A model generated the notes under the pieces. That model was not told the origin of the DNA. It saw only the letters and a program-made list of their open reading frames with translations, and did no database searches. From NCBI GenBank assembly GCA_036275915.1, contig DASUCV010000020.1, forward strand, positions 141,374 to 205,373: a DNA stretch of 64,000 bases, written 5' to 3'. Below are positions 50,774-59,562 of this stretch, one piece after another. Source of the DNA: Candidatus Polarisedimenticolaceae bacterium (GTDB lineage: Bacteria > Acidobacteriota > Polarisedimenticolia > Polarisedimenticolales > DASRJG01). The number at the start of each line of letters is the position of its first letter. The first letter of the stretch is position 1. The position numbers were made by a program, and so were the translations under genes.

Positions 50774-52126
50774 TCATCGCAGCTGCTGTTCGAACGCTTC
50801 GACGAAGCGGTCGAATTCCTTTTCCCGCGTCCGCTTCTGCGCGATCTTCTGGATCGCGTGGATCACGGTCGAGTGGTGCTTCCCGCCGAATCGCTTTCCG
50901 ATTTCCGGCAGGGAGCATCCGGTCATCTGCTTGCAGAGGTACATCGCGATCTGACGCGGGAACGAGATCTGCGCGCTGTTGTTCTTCGATTTGAGCTCGG
51001 TCACCTTGAGATTGTAATGGTTGGCGACGAGCTTCTGGATGCTCTCGACGGTGACGGCCGGCGCGTCGGGAACCAGCAGGTCCTTGAGCGTCTCCTTGGC
51101 GAAGTCGACCGTCGGCTCGCGACCCTCCATGGAAGCGTACGCGATGACGCGGATGAGCAGGCCTTCCAGCTCTCGGATGTTGGACTTGCTGTTCGTCGCG
51201 ATGAAGAGAGCGACGTCGTCGGGGATCGAGGTCCCTTCGGCCTCGGCCTTCTTCCTGAGGATCGCGATCTTCGTCTCGAGGTCCGGCGGCTGGATGTCGG
51301 CGATCAGCCCCCATTCGAACCGCGACCGCAGCCGGTCTTCGAGGGTCGGGATCTCGCGCGGCGGGCAGTCGCTCGTGATGACGATCTGCTTCTGGGCGTC
51401 GTAGAGCGCGTTGAACGTATGGAAGAACTCTTCCTGCGTGCGCTCCTTGCCGGCGATGAACTGGATGTCGTCGATGAGGAGGAGGTCGACCTTGCGGTAA
51501 CGCTCCTTGAACTCGTGCGTCCGCTCGAAGCGGATCGCGTTGATCAGCTCGTTCATGAACTGCTCGGCCGAGATGTAGCGCATCTTGAGATTGCCGCGCC
51601 CGGACAGGCGGTTCCCGATGGCCTGCATGAGATGCGTCTTCCCGAGACCGACTCCGCCGTAGACGTAGAGCGGGTTATACGCGCGCGACGGCTGCTCGGC
51701 GACCGCGGTCGCGGCGGCGTGCGCGAACTGGTTGCACGAGGAGACGACGAACTTCTCGAAGCTGTAGCGCGGGTTGAGCCACCCGGGGACGTCGTCGAGC
51801 TCCGGCGGCGCCGTGCGCACCGAGACGCGCGGCGTCATCCGCGCGGTGCCCGAGGTGACGCGCGCGGTTTCGGCGCGGTCGGACACGAACTCCACCGAGA
51901 GGCCCGGACGCTCGAATTCCTTGAGCGCGTCCTGGATGAGCGGCAGGTAGTTCGTACGGATCCACTCGGCGAACCACGAGTTGGGGACGCGCACGAAGAG
52001 GCGTGCCGCGTCCTCCGAGACGAAGCGCGTCGGGCGAAACCACGTGCTGAAGGAGTGGGCGTTGACACGAGTCTGGATCTTGCCGAGCACACGATCCCAG
52101 AGATTGTGAGCGGAATTCAACTCCAT
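50774..52126 (-). CDS. dnaA: Chromosomal replication initiator DnaA
   Basis: A 450-residue initiator ATPase. ATG 52126 (MELNSAHNLWDRVLGKIQTR) is chosen; an upstream ATG at 52171 adds a non-homologous stretch. Domain III has YGGVGLGKTHLMQAIGN (Walker A), LLLIDDIQFIAGKER (Walker B) and VITSDCPPREIPTLEDRLRS. Domain IV ends with the DNA-binding signature GCSLPEIGKRFGGKHHSTVI. A helical N-terminal domain I and a Pro-poor linker precede. It heads the leftward dnaA-dnaN-recF-gyrB-gyrA set. Confidence 0.98.
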   Translation of the reverse strand: MELNSAHNLWDRVLGKIQTRVNAHSFSTWFRPTRFVSEDAARLFVRVPNSWFAEWIRTNYLPLIQDALKEFERPGLSVEFVSDRAETARVTSGTARMTPRVSVRTAPPELDDVPGWLNPRYSFEKFVVSSCNQFAHAAATAVAEQPSRAYNPLYVYGGVGLGKTHLMQAIGNRLSGRGNLKMRYISAEQFMNELINAIRFERTHEFKERYRKVDLLLIDDIQFIAGKERTQEEFFHTFNALYDAQKQIVITSDCPPREIPTLEDRLRSRFEWGLIADIQPPDLETKIAILRKKAEAEGTSIPDDVALFIATNSKSNIRELEGLLIRVIAYASMEGREPTVDFAKETLKDLLVPDAPAVTVESIQKLVANHYNLKVTELKSKNNSAQISFPRQIAMYLCKQMTGCSLPEIGKRFGGKHHSTVIHAIQKIAQKRTREKEFDRFVEAFEQQLR

Positions 52127-52411
52127 GGTCCTCTTCCTGCGGGGCGGCGATTGTTCACAGGTTTTCCACATCTGTGGAAAACCACCGGTCTTACCGAAGT
52201 CGTTGAAAAGGGGTGAGTTGCTGGTGTGGAGAGCGATTCGTCACGAGCCGTTATGTCAACCACTGACCGCCTGATCGCCGCCGGCTTCCGCCCCGCACTT
52301 CTCCCGGCCCGGCAAGCCCGTTCCATCGACACGCCGCCCCCGTGACGACTCAACGATTCAGGCTGTGGACGCGACCTCGACCCTCGACGACCGACCGGCG
52401 CGGAGGCTACC

Positions 52412-52482
52412 ACAGCGGACTGTCCGTAGTCGATAGTCGGTCGTCGATAGAGACTCGAACTGCTGACTACGGACGATCGACT
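52412..52482. repeat. GTC-rich palindromic intergenic repeat, locus 4
   Basis: GTCCGTAGTC (52422-52431) and its exact complement GACTACGGAC (52465-52474) flank words such as TAGTCGATAGTCGG and TCGTCGATAG. It abuts the rpmH -35 element and could form a hairpin. Confidence 0.65.
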
Positions 52483-52485
52483 TTC

Positions 52486-52514
52486 TTGACACCCTTCGGG
52501 TGCTTCCCTACACT
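52486..52514 (+). promoter_or_regulatory. Sigma-70 promoter of rpmH
   Basis: A consensus TTGACA is separated by 17 nt from TACACT, 37 nt before the rpmH start. It should drive the rpmH-rnpA-yidD-yidC unit. Confidence 0.78.
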
Positions 52515-52551
52515 GAGCGCTTTCATCGCGTGGTCTCGAGGAACAGGCTCC

Positions 52552-52686
52552 ATGAAGCGCACTTTCCAACCGAACAACCGCCGGCGTCGGAAGACCCACG
52601 GGTTCCGAGCGCGCATGAGCACCAAGGGAGGACGCCTTGTCCTATCCAGGCGCCGCGCGAAGGGGCGTAAGCGTCTCGCGCTCTGA
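52552..52686 (+). CDS. rpmH: 50S ribosomal protein L34
   Basis: A 44-residue, highly basic ribosomal protein. It reads [20 protein letters not shown] and continues [19 protein letters not shown], the universal bL34 pattern at its usual length. It is the first gene of the conserved rpmH-rnpA-yidD-yidC-khpB-mnmE run. Its 3' 50 nt overlap the start of rnpA in another frame. Confidence 0.98.
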   Translation: MKRTFQPNNRRRRKTHGFRARMSTKGGRLVLSRRRAKGRKRLAL

Positions 52687-53050
52687 CGGCGGCGAAGACC
52701 GCACTTTCTCGCGAGCATCCCGTCTCCGATCCCGCCGGCTCTTTCTCGACATTTACCGCCGCGGCTTCCGCGTGAGCGGGAAGCACGTCGTCGTCTTCGC
52801 ATTGCCCGGGGCAACCGGGCAATCGCGCCTCGGGATCACGGCGACGAAGAAGCTGGGTCATGCCGCCGACCGGAATCGCGTCAAGCGGATCATCCGCGAG
52901 ACGTTCCGTCACCGGCGCGAAGCAGCGGGCGGCCCGCTCGATCTCGTCGTCAACGTCAAGCCGACCGCGCGCGATCAATCGCACGCGCAGATCGCCGCCG
53001 ACCTGACGGACCGGCTCGTCGAGCTGGCGCGACGGTTCCCCGCGTCATGA
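52637..53050 (+). CDS. rnpA: Ribonuclease P protein component, overlapping rpmH
   Basis: A 137-residue protein subunit of the tRNA 5'-processing enzyme. Conserved parts are [38 protein letters not shown] and [13 protein letters not shown], with the RNR motif. No ATG or GTG start exists in the frame. TTG 52637 has GGGAGG 5 nt upstream and is chosen, which makes the gene overlap rpmH by 50 nt. An overlapping rpmH/rnpA pair is known in Thermus. The extra ~20 N-terminal residues ([19 protein letters not shown]) are not conserved. Confidence 0.93.
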   Translation: MSYPGAARRGVSVSRSDGGEDRTFSRASRLRSRRLFLDIYRRGFRVSGKHVVVFALPGATGQSRLGITATKKLGHAADRNRVKRIIRETFRHRREAAGGPLDLVVNVKPTARDQSHAQIAADLTDRLVELARRFPAS

Positions 53051-53292
53051 TCGACCGGCTCGTCGTCGCGCTGCTGCACGGCTACAAGCGGTTCGTCTCG
53101 CCGGTCTTGCCGCCGGCGTGCCGATTCCATCCCACGTGTTCCGAGTACGCCGTCGAGGCCGTCTCCCAGCACGGCGCGTTCCGCGGAGGGCTGCTCGCCA
53201 TCGGGCGCCTGGCCCGCTGCCACCCCTGGAGCCGGGGTGGGTTCGATCCCGTTCCCCCACCCGCGACTCCCGCGCGTCCACGGCGCGGCTGA
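53047..53292 (+). CDS. yidD: Membrane protein insertion efficiency factor YidD
   Basis: An 81-residue protein with the diagnostic [40 protein letters not shown] and [14 protein letters not shown]. Its ATG overlaps the rnpA stop by four bases. YidD assists YidC-dependent insertion of membrane proteins. Confidence 0.96.
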   Translation: MIDRLVVALLHGYKRFVSPVLPPACRFHPTCSEYAVEAVSQHGAFRGGLLAIGRLARCHPWSRGGFDPVPPPATPARPRRG

Positions 53293-53308
53293 GACGCCCG
53301 AGCCCTTC

Positions 53309-54997
53309 ATGGAAAAACGTCTCGTCGCCGCTCTGGTCTTGACGATCGTCATCTATTTCGGGTGGGCCTATGTCGCCCGGAAGCTCTATCCGCCGCCTCC
53401 GTCGCCGCCGCCCGCGGCGGAAGGGCCCTCGCCGGCCGCACCGGCACCTGCTCCCAGCGCCGAGACTCCCGCGGCCGCCCCCGCGTCGCCGATCTCCGCC
53501 TCGGCGTCCGAGGCCGCCAAGGAAGAGACCCTGCGCCTGGAGACCGGTTCCGCGATCGTCGAGCTGACGAATCGTGGAGGCCGGGTCCGTTCCTGGTCGC
53601 TCAAGGGCTTCGAGAGCGCTGGGCGCCCGGTGGACTTCGTCCCTGATGCCGCACGCGCCGCAGGCGTACTGCCGCTGGCGCTCGCGTTCGAGGACAAAGC
53701 GATCCTCCCCGGCATCAACGACGCGCTGTTCACGATGACCCGCACCGATGAGCCGGACGGGCGTATCCAGGTGGCGTTCCATTGGTCGGACGGCGCCGGG
53801 AGCGAGGTCGAAAAGACGATCCGGATCCCGAAGGACGGCTATCTCGCCGATGTCGAGGTCAAGGCGATCGATCGCGGACGGCCGGTCGGCGCACGCCTCT
53901 TCTGGGGCCCGGGACTCGAGGTCGAAGACCCGAAGCATCGCTCGAACACCTATTACAACAGCCAGGCGGTCGTGTACGACGGGCATACGGTGACGCGTCT
54001 CGCGCGGCGCAAGATCGACTCCGTCGTCGCCACGCCACCGGACTCTCCGCTCCAGTGGGCTGGGATGGAAGATCAGTACTTCACCGCGCTCGTCCTTCCC
54101 GCGGGGTCGCGCGGTTCCGTGACGATCGCCCCGTTCGCGCAGTCGAGCGCCGTGAAGACGGGGCCTTCCGCCGCCGATCTCGGCCCTCTGCCGACGGTCG
54201 CGATCGCGCTGCCGGAGGGCAAGGGCCAGCTCTTCGTCGGGCCGAAGGATTTCGGCCTTCTCACGTCTCTCGGCCACGACCTCGAGAAGGCGGTCTGGTT
54301 CTCGAGCTTCACGTTGATCTACGTCTGTGCGAAGCCGATCTTCCTCGCTCTGCGGTGGGTCCAAGGCCATTGGGCCGCCAACTACGGCGTCGCGATCATC
54401 ATCCTCACGTTCGGGCTGCGCCTGCTCCTCTTCCCGCTCAATCAGTTCTCGATGGTGCGCATGCGCAAGGTCGCCGGCGAGATGCAGCGCGTGCAGCCGA
54501 AGCTCAAGGCGCTCCAGGCGAAGTACAAGAAGAGCAAGGATGCCGATGCCCGTGCGAAGCTCAATCAAGAGACGATGGAGCTCTACAAGCGCGAAGGGGT
54601 CAACCCGTTCGGAGGGGTCTCGGGCTGCCTTCCGCTCTTCATCCAGATGCCGCTCCTCTGGGCATTCTTCGACGTGCTCACGGCGTCGGTCGAGCTGCGC
54701 GGCGCACCGTTTTTTGGATGGATCCACGACTTGACCCATCCCGACCCGTTCCGCATCACGCCGATCCTGATGGGCGCGACGATGTTCGTGCAGCAGAAGA
54801 TGACCCCGACGGCGAACGTCGATCCCGCGCAGCAGCGAATGGTGATGTTCATGCCGATCATGTTCACGGTCATGTTCATGTCTCTTCCGAGCGGGCTCGT
54901 GCTTTACTACTTCGTGAACAACTTGCTCGGGATCGGACAGCAGTGGCTGGTCAACCGTCATATCGCGCGGCTCGAGGCGGCCTCCGTGAAGGCGTGA
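53309..54997 (+). CDS. yidC: Membrane protein insertase YidC
   Basis: A 562-residue inner-membrane insertase, starting at ATG 53309 (MEKRLVAALVLTIVIYFGWA); the frame extends upstream only over yidD. The first helix is followed by a Pro/Ala-rich linker and the large periplasmic beta domain (about 90-340), typical of Gram-negative YidC. The conserved insertase core begins NYGVAIIILTFGLRLLLFPL (with the groove Arg), then KLKALQAKYKKSKDADAR, GCLPLFIQMPLLWAFFDVL and the final helices near PSGLVLYYFVNNLL. Its stop overlaps the khpB start by 1 nt. Confidence 0.97.
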   Translation: MEKRLVAALVLTIVIYFGWAYVARKLYPPPPSPPPAAEGPSPAAPAPAPSAETPAAAPASPISASASEAAKEETLRLETGSAIVELTNRGGRVRSWSLKGFESAGRPVDFVPDAARAAGVLPLALAFEDKAILPGINDALFTMTRTDEPDGRIQVAFHWSDGAGSEVEKTIRIPKDGYLADVEVKAIDRGRPVGARLFWGPGLEVEDPKHRSNTYYNSQAVVYDGHTVTRLARRKIDSVVATPPDSPLQWAGMEDQYFTALVLPAGSRGSVTIAPFAQSSAVKTGPSAADLGPLPTVAIALPEGKGQLFVGPKDFGLLTSLGHDLEKAVWFSSFTLIYVCAKPIFLALRWVQGHWAANYGVAIIILTFGLRLLLFPLNQFSMVRMRKVAGEMQRVQPKLKALQAKYKKSKDADARAKLNQETMELYKREGVNPFGGVSGCLPLFIQMPLLWAFFDVLTASVELRGAPFFGWIHDLTHPDPFRITPILMGATMFVQQKMTPTANVDPAQQRMVMFMPIMFTVMFMSLPSGLVLYYFVNNLLGIGQQWLVNRHIARLEAASVKA

Positions 54998-55674
54998 TGG
55001 GTTCTCGGGAGTTCGACGGCAAGGATCTCGACGACGCGCTCCTCGCGGCGTCCGAGGCGCTGGGCCGCCGGCCGTCGGACCTCGATTACGAGCTCATCGA
55101 AGGCGGACGGAAAGGGGTCTTCGGCCTCGGAGCGCGACCAGTTCGCATTCGAATCGTGGAGAGTCCCGCACCCGCGAGCGCGACCAGACCTCCGTCGCCT
55201 GTCGAGACCGCCCCGCCCGCGGCTGCTTCGGGCTCGGCTCCCGGAGCGATGCTTCGCCGGATCCTCGAGGAGATGGGGCTCGAGATCGCGGTCGACGAGT
55301 CGCGTCGGGACCGGGTCTTGGAGCTCGTCGTCGACGGCCCCGACCGGGGTCGGCTCACTGCCGGCCGCGGCGAGGTGCTCGCGGCCCTCGAGTTCCTCCT
55401 CGGCCGCATGGGACGCCGCGCTTGGCCGGACGAGCAAGACGTGCGCCTCGTCTGTCAGGGGTTCAGCTCAGGGCGGGACCGCGAGCTCGTCGAGATGGCG
55501 CGTCGCGCCGCCTCCCAGGTCGCTCGTTCCGGGAAGCCCAAGCGCTTCCACGCGATGAACCCGTACGAGCGCCGCGTCGTCCATGTCACGGTGCGCGAGT
55601 TCGACGGGCTGACCACGGTGTCCGAAGGCGACGGCTTCCTCAAACGCGTCCGGGTCGAGAAGATCGCGCCCTGA
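54997..55674 (+). CDS. khpB: RNA-binding protein KhpB/Jag (SpoIIIJ-associated)
   Basis: A 225-residue RNA-binding protein with three parts: an N-terminal Jag_N domain (GKDLDDALLAASEALGRRPS, then GGRKGVFGLGARPVRI), a Pro/Ala linker, a KH-like domain (LTAGRGEVLAALEFLLGR) and an R3H domain (MNPYERRVVHVTVREFDGLT). The order after yidC is conserved in many bacteria. The ATG at 54997 overlaps the yidC stop (TGATG). Confidence 0.92.
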   Translation: MGSREFDGKDLDDALLAASEALGRRPSDLDYELIEGGRKGVFGLGARPVRIRIVESPAPASATRPPSPVETAPPAAASGSAPGAMLRRILEEMGLEIAVDESRRDRVLELVVDGPDRGRLTAGRGEVLAALEFLLGRMGRRAWPDEQDVRLVCQGFSSGRDRELVEMARRAASQVARSGKPKRFHAMNPYERRVVHVTVREFDGLTTVSEGDGFLKRVRVEKIAP

Positions 55675-55683
55675 CCCCTCTCC

Positions 55684-57015
55684 ATGCACGATCTCTCGAC
55701 GACCCTGGCGGCGGTGGCGACGGCCCGGGGGCCGGGCGGGATCGGCTGCGTTCGCATCTCGGGTCCCGACGCTCACCGGATCGCCGCCCAACTTTGCCGG
55801 GCCCGCGGCGGGCGCGCGGTCCGGGTCGTCGCCGGCCTGAGGTTCGTGACGTTCGTCGACGGCGCCGGACGTCCGATCGACCACGGCTACCTGGTCGGTT
55901 TCGAAGGGGGTCGCTCGTTCACCGGGGAGGACACGGCCGAGCTATGGGCTCACGGTAGCCCGCCGGTCCTGGATGCTCTCGTCTCCGGCGCGATCGCGCT
56001 GGGAGCTAGACCGGCGGGTCCAGGCGAGTTCACCTACCGCGCCGTGCGCCACGGTCGCCTCGACCTGGCCGCCGCCGAGGCGGTCCGCGATCTCGTCGCG
56101 TCGCGCACCGCCCACCAGGCGCGCGTCGCGTTCGCGCAGGTCAACGGCGCGGCCGCGAGACGGGTCGCCCCCCTCACCGACGCGCTCGTCGACCTGGTCG
56201 CGCGGGCCGAGGCGGCGATCGAGTTCGTCGACGAGGCGGAGACACATCTCGAGCGCCGAGCGTTCGTCGCAGCGCTCGAAGAAACGCAGCGGGCGGTGGA
56301 GGACCTCGCGGAGCGCGCTCGGGCCGGCCACCTCTTCCGCCGGGGCGCGCGCGTCGTGCTGCTTGGGGCTGTCAGCGTCGGTAAATCATCTCTTTTCAAT
56401 TGTTTGCTCGGTTTCAGCCGGGCGATCGTTTCGGAGAGTCCGGGGACGACGCGGGACACGATCGAGGAGACGATCGAGATCGAGGGGATCCCGATCACCC
56501 TGGTCGACACCGCCGGCCTGGGCACGCCTCAGGGGCCGGTCGACGACGAAGGGATGCGGCGAGCGCGAGTCGCGGCCGGAGAGTCCCATCTGAGCGTCGT
56601 CGTGCTCGACGCCTCCAGGCCGCCGACTCCGGACGAGCGTGCGCTTCTCGCCGGTGCCGCGAGCGTCGTCGTCGCGAACAAGTCGGATCTCACCTCCGTT
56701 GTCGCGTGGCCGGGCGCCATCCCGGTGTCGGCCAAGTCCGGTGCGGGCGTGAGCGCGCTCAGGAGTGCGATCGTGCGCGCGCTCGTCGGCGGCGAAGAGA
56801 CCGAGGACCCCGCGATCACCGACCTGCGCCACCTCGAAGCCCTCGAACGTGCCGCGGCGTCGCTGAGGTGCGCGTGCGAGGCCGAGCCCGCCGGCCTCGA
56901 GCTCGTGACCGACGACCTGCGCGACGCCCTCGAGGCGCTCGGCACGATCACCGGCGAGGTCGCGAACGACGCCCTGTATGATCGGATCTTCGCCACCTTT
57001 TGCATTGGGAAGTAA
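55684..57015 (+). CDS. mnmE: tRNA modification GTPase MnmE
   Basis: A 443-residue GTPase that, with MnmG, modifies the wobble uridine of certain tRNAs. The N-terminal folate-binding domain begins DLSTTLAAVATARGPGGIGC and has GPGEFTYRAVRHGRLDLAAA. The G domain has GAVSVGKSSLFNCLLG, TTRDTIEE, VDTAGLGT and ANKSDL. The C-terminal end is CIGK, with the catalytic Cys. Its stop is immediately followed by the mnmG start. Confidence 0.97.
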   Translation: MHDLSTTLAAVATARGPGGIGCVRISGPDAHRIAAQLCRARGGRAVRVVAGLRFVTFVDGAGRPIDHGYLVGFEGGRSFTGEDTAELWAHGSPPVLDALVSGAIALGARPAGPGEFTYRAVRHGRLDLAAAEAVRDLVASRTAHQARVAFAQVNGAAARRVAPLTDALVDLVARAEAAIEFVDEAETHLERRAFVAALEETQRAVEDLAERARAGHLFRRGARVVLLGAVSVGKSSLFNCLLGFSRAIVSESPGTTRDTIEETIEIEGIPITLVDTAGLGTPQGPVDDEGMRRARVAAGESHLSVVVLDASRPPTPDERALLAGAASVVVANKSDLTSVVAWPGAIPVSAKSGAGVSALRSAIVRALVGGEETEDPAITDLRHLEALERAAASLRCACEAEPAGLELVTDDLRDALEALGTITGEVANDALYDRIFATFCIGK

Positions 57016-58815
57016 ATGAGTCACCCGTTCGACGTCCTCGTCGTCGGCGCAGGCCACGCGGGATGCGAAGCTGCGCTCGCCGCCGCGCGCATGGGCCGCG
57101 TCACGGGCCTGGTGACGCTCTCGGCCGACTCGATCGCGCGGATGTCGTGCAATCCCGCGATCGGCGGCCTCGCCAAGGGCCACGTCGTCCGCGAGATCGA
57201 CGCGCTCGGCGGTGAGATGGGCCGCGCCGCCGATGCATGCGGCATCCAGTTCCGCCTGCTCAACCGCACGCGTGGTCCCGCCGTACGGGGTCCTCGCGCG
57301 CAGCAGGACAGCGCCCTCTACCACCGGACCCTCCGCGCCGCGGTCGAGGCGTGCGCTCGGCTGACCGTCGTCGAAGGCGAGGTCGCCGCGCTCGAGACCG
57401 AGGCCGCGCGCATCGCCGGCGTGCGGCTTGCCGACGGGCGTCAGCTTTCGGCTCGAACGGTCGTGCTGACGACCGGCACCTTCCTGCGAGGTGTGCTGCA
57501 CACCGGGCGGGCGCAGACGCCGGGAGGACGCGTCGGCGAGCCTCCCTCCGCCTCGCTCTCCGCCTCGCTCGCTTCGCTCGGTTTTCCCGTGCTCCGGTTC
57601 AAGACCGGAACGCCGCCGCGCCTCCTGCGCGCGAGCGTCGATCTCGCGCGCTTCGACGCGCAGCCCGGCGACGACGATCCGACGTTCTTCTCCGAGCTGA
57701 CCGAACGGGCCCTTCTGCCGCAGGTCTCCTGCCACGTCGCCTACACGGGAGAGAGCGTGCACCGGATCGTGCGCGAGAACTTGGCGCACTCGCCGCTCTA
57801 CTCCGGTGCGATTCAGGGCCGCGGACCGCGCTATTGCCCGTCGCTCGAAGACAAGGTCGTGCGCTTCGCGGACCGCGAGCGACACCAGATCTTCATCGAG
57901 CCCGAGGGGCTCGACTCTCCCCTGCTCTATCTCAACGGCTTCTCCACGTCACTTCCTGCCGAAGTCCAGCTCGCGATGGTCCACGCCGTGCCGGGCCTCG
58001 AGGACGCCGCCATGGTGCGTCCCGGCTACGCCGTCGAATACGACTACGTGCGCCCGACCGAGCTGAAGCCGACGCTCGAGGCGAAGCGCGTCGCCGGCTT
58101 GTTCCTCGCCGGACAGATCAACGGAACGACCGGCTACGAGGAGGCGGCCGGGCTCGGGCTGATCGCGGGGATCAACGCCGCGCGCCTCGCCGCGGCGGAG
58201 CCTCCGTTCGTTCTGCGTCGCGACGAGGCGTACCTCGGGGTCCTCGTCGACGACCTCGTGACCCGCGGGACGAGCGAGCCGTACCGGCTCTTCACCTCGC
58301 GCGCGGAGTACCGGCTGCTGCTCGGAATCGACACGGCCTCGCGCCGTCTCTCCGGTCACGGCGCGGCGCTCGGACTCCTCGACGCGGACCGGGCCAGGCG
58401 GTCGGCGGCACGCTGGGACGCGGTCTCCGCGGCGCAGAAGGCCGTCCCGGGATCGATCGCCGACCGGCTGAAGCGCACCGGTACCGCGGTCGACGATCTC
58501 TTGCACGAGAGCTCCGTGCTGGCGGCGCTCCCCGCCCGGGACCGGCGCATCCTTGCCGAAGACATTCGCTTCGCCGGCTACGTCGAGCGGCAGCGAAGGA
58601 CCGCCGAGCGCGTCCAGCGTTCCGGCGCGCTCACGATTCCGGAGGATCTCGCCTTCCGCAATCTCTCCGGACTGTCGAACGAGCTCATCGAGAAGCTCGA
58701 GGCCGTTCGCCCCGAGACCCTGGGGCGCGCGGCGCGGATCGACGGCATGACGCCGCCCGCGTTGGCGCTCCTCGCCGTCCACATCGAGAAGGCGCGCGCG
58801 GGCCGCGTGCGGTGA
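57016..58815 (+). CDS. mnmG: tRNA uridine-5-carboxymethylaminomethyl modification enzyme MnmG
   Basis: A 599-residue FAD enzyme, partner of MnmE. The dinucleotide motif [19 protein letters not shown] is at the N-terminus. Family markers are [67 protein letters not shown] and [11 protein letters not shown]. The C-terminal helical part ends [19 protein letters not shown], slightly shorter than the usual 620-630. The stop overlaps the rsmG GTG start. Confidence 0.97.
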   Translation: MSHPFDVLVVGAGHAGCEAALAAARMGRVTGLVTLSADSIARMSCNPAIGGLAKGHVVREIDALGGEMGRAADACGIQFRLLNRTRGPAVRGPRAQQDSALYHRTLRAAVEACARLTVVEGEVAALETEAARIAGVRLADGRQLSARTVVLTTGTFLRGVLHTGRAQTPGGRVGEPPSASLSASLASLGFPVLRFKTGTPPRLLRASVDLARFDAQPGDDDPTFFSELTERALLPQVSCHVAYTGESVHRIVRENLAHSPLYSGAIQGRGPRYCPSLEDKVVRFADRERHQIFIEPEGLDSPLLYLNGFSTSLPAEVQLAMVHAVPGLEDAAMVRPGYAVEYDYVRPTELKPTLEAKRVAGLFLAGQINGTTGYEEAAGLGLIAGINAARLAAAEPPFVLRRDEAYLGVLVDDLVTRGTSEPYRLFTSRAEYRLLLGIDTASRRLSGHGAALGLLDADRARRSAARWDAVSAAQKAVPGSIADRLKRTGTAVDDLLHESSVLAALPARDRRILAEDIRFAGYVERQRRTAERVQRSGALTIPEDLAFRNLSGLSNELIEKLEAVRPETLGRAARIDGMTPPALALLAVHIEKARAGRVR

Positions 58816-59453
58816 TTTTTTCCTGGGACGAGGCTGTCGCGGCGCGCGCGCGCGCGATCGGGCTCGAGCTCGGAAGCGGCACCGTCCACTCCCTGGTCGT
58901 TCACGCGCAGTCGGTTCTCCGCGAGAACGGGCTCCTGCATCTCACGGCGATCGACCAGCCCGCGGCGTTCGTCGACCGGCACATCGGCGAGTCTCTCGAA
59001 GGCGCACGGCTCCTGGACGAGGCGGCCTCGGGGACGCTCGTCGACCTCGGAAGCGGAAACGGTTACCCCGGAATCCCGATCGCGCTCGTGCGACCGCGTC
59101 TCGCAGCGTGTCTCGTCGAAGCGTCCGAGAAGAAGGCGGCGTTTCTCCGCGCGGCCATCGCCGCGGCGGGTGTCCCAGGATCCGTTCTCGCCCGTCATGT
59201 CACGCGGGCCCAGGATCTCGCCGAGATCGACGCGATCGCCATCTTGGTCACGCGTGCGATGGGAGATTGGGAGCGCGTCGTGCCGCGCTTGGCCGCCAAG
59301 CTCGGCTCCGGCGGCAAGATCCTGCTATGGGCCGGCGTCGAAGCCGGGCGCGTCCTCGAACGCGATGCGTGGCGCCGCTACCGGCTCGTCGCGCGCCACG
59401 TCCTCCAGCGACGTGAACGCTCGTTCATCTACGAGCTGGTCAAGGAAGATTAG
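58812..59453 (+). CDS. rsmG: 16S rRNA (guanine-N7) methyltransferase RsmG
   Basis: A 213-residue S-adenosylmethionine-dependent methyltransferase for G527 of 16S rRNA. The GTG start at 58812 overlaps the mnmG stop by four bases. The SAM site is [20 protein letters not shown], with [14 protein letters not shown] following. Other markers are NLLHLT-type [24 protein letters not shown] and [16 protein letters not shown]. It is followed by an AT-rich tract and the parS sites. Confidence 0.95.
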   Translation: MIFSWDEAVAARARAIGLELGSGTVHSLVVHAQSVLRENGLLHLTAIDQPAAFVDRHIGESLEGARLLDEAASGTLVDLGSGNGYPGIPIALVRPRLAACLVEASEKKAAFLRAAIAAAGVPGSVLARHVTRAQDLAEIDAIAILVTRAMGDWERVVPRLAAKLGSGGKILLWAGVEAGRVLERDAWRRYRLVARHVLQRRERSFIYELVKED

Positions 59454-59475
59454 TTAAAATAATTTAATAGCCGTG

Positions 59476-59495
59476 AGTGTTCCACGTGGAACACT
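59476..59495. promoter_or_regulatory. parS site 1
   Basis: A 20-bp perfect palindrome centred on TGTTCCACGTGGAACA (59478-59493). It differs from the widespread parS TGTTTCACGTGAAACA by one symmetric pair. It lies between rsmG and parA, where ParB should load to segregate the origin. Confidence 0.85.
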
Positions 59496-59506
59496 TCCGG
59501 CTCCTG

Positions 59507-59522
59507 CGTTCCACGTGGAACA
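59507..59522. promoter_or_regulatory. parS site 2
   Basis: CGTTCCACGTGGAACA, with a 14-bp perfect palindromic core GTTCCACGTGGAAC. Its centre is 29 bp from that of site 1. Confidence 0.83.
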
Positions 59523-59562
59523 CGGTGTGTTAGATTCCGCGCGCACCCCAAGCGAGGTCGTC

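Larger units (their letters stand above)
52127..52551. other. Candidate oriC: dnaA/rpmH divergent spacer
   Basis: This 425-nt spacer separates the leftward dnaA and rightward rpmH genes, a common origin position. DnaA-box-like 9-mers are TTGTTCACA (52151-52159), TTTTCCACA (52162-52170) and its inverted twin TGTGGAAAA (52173-52181); the last two lie in an 11-bp inverted repeat with a 2-nt spacer (52160-52183). No strong AT-rich unwinding stretch is obvious. The right part carries the GTC-rich repeat and the rpmH promoter. Confidence 0.6.

Noticed and set aside
53045..54961. 638-residue minus-strand ORF
   Set aside because: It lies opposite yidC and is Arg/Asp/Glu-rich without domains; yidC is unmistakable.
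59473..59562. N-terminal extension of parA from GTG 59473
   Set aside because: It would translate the parS sites (FHVEH repeats) and lengthen ParA beyond the usual size; GTG 59563 fits the family.
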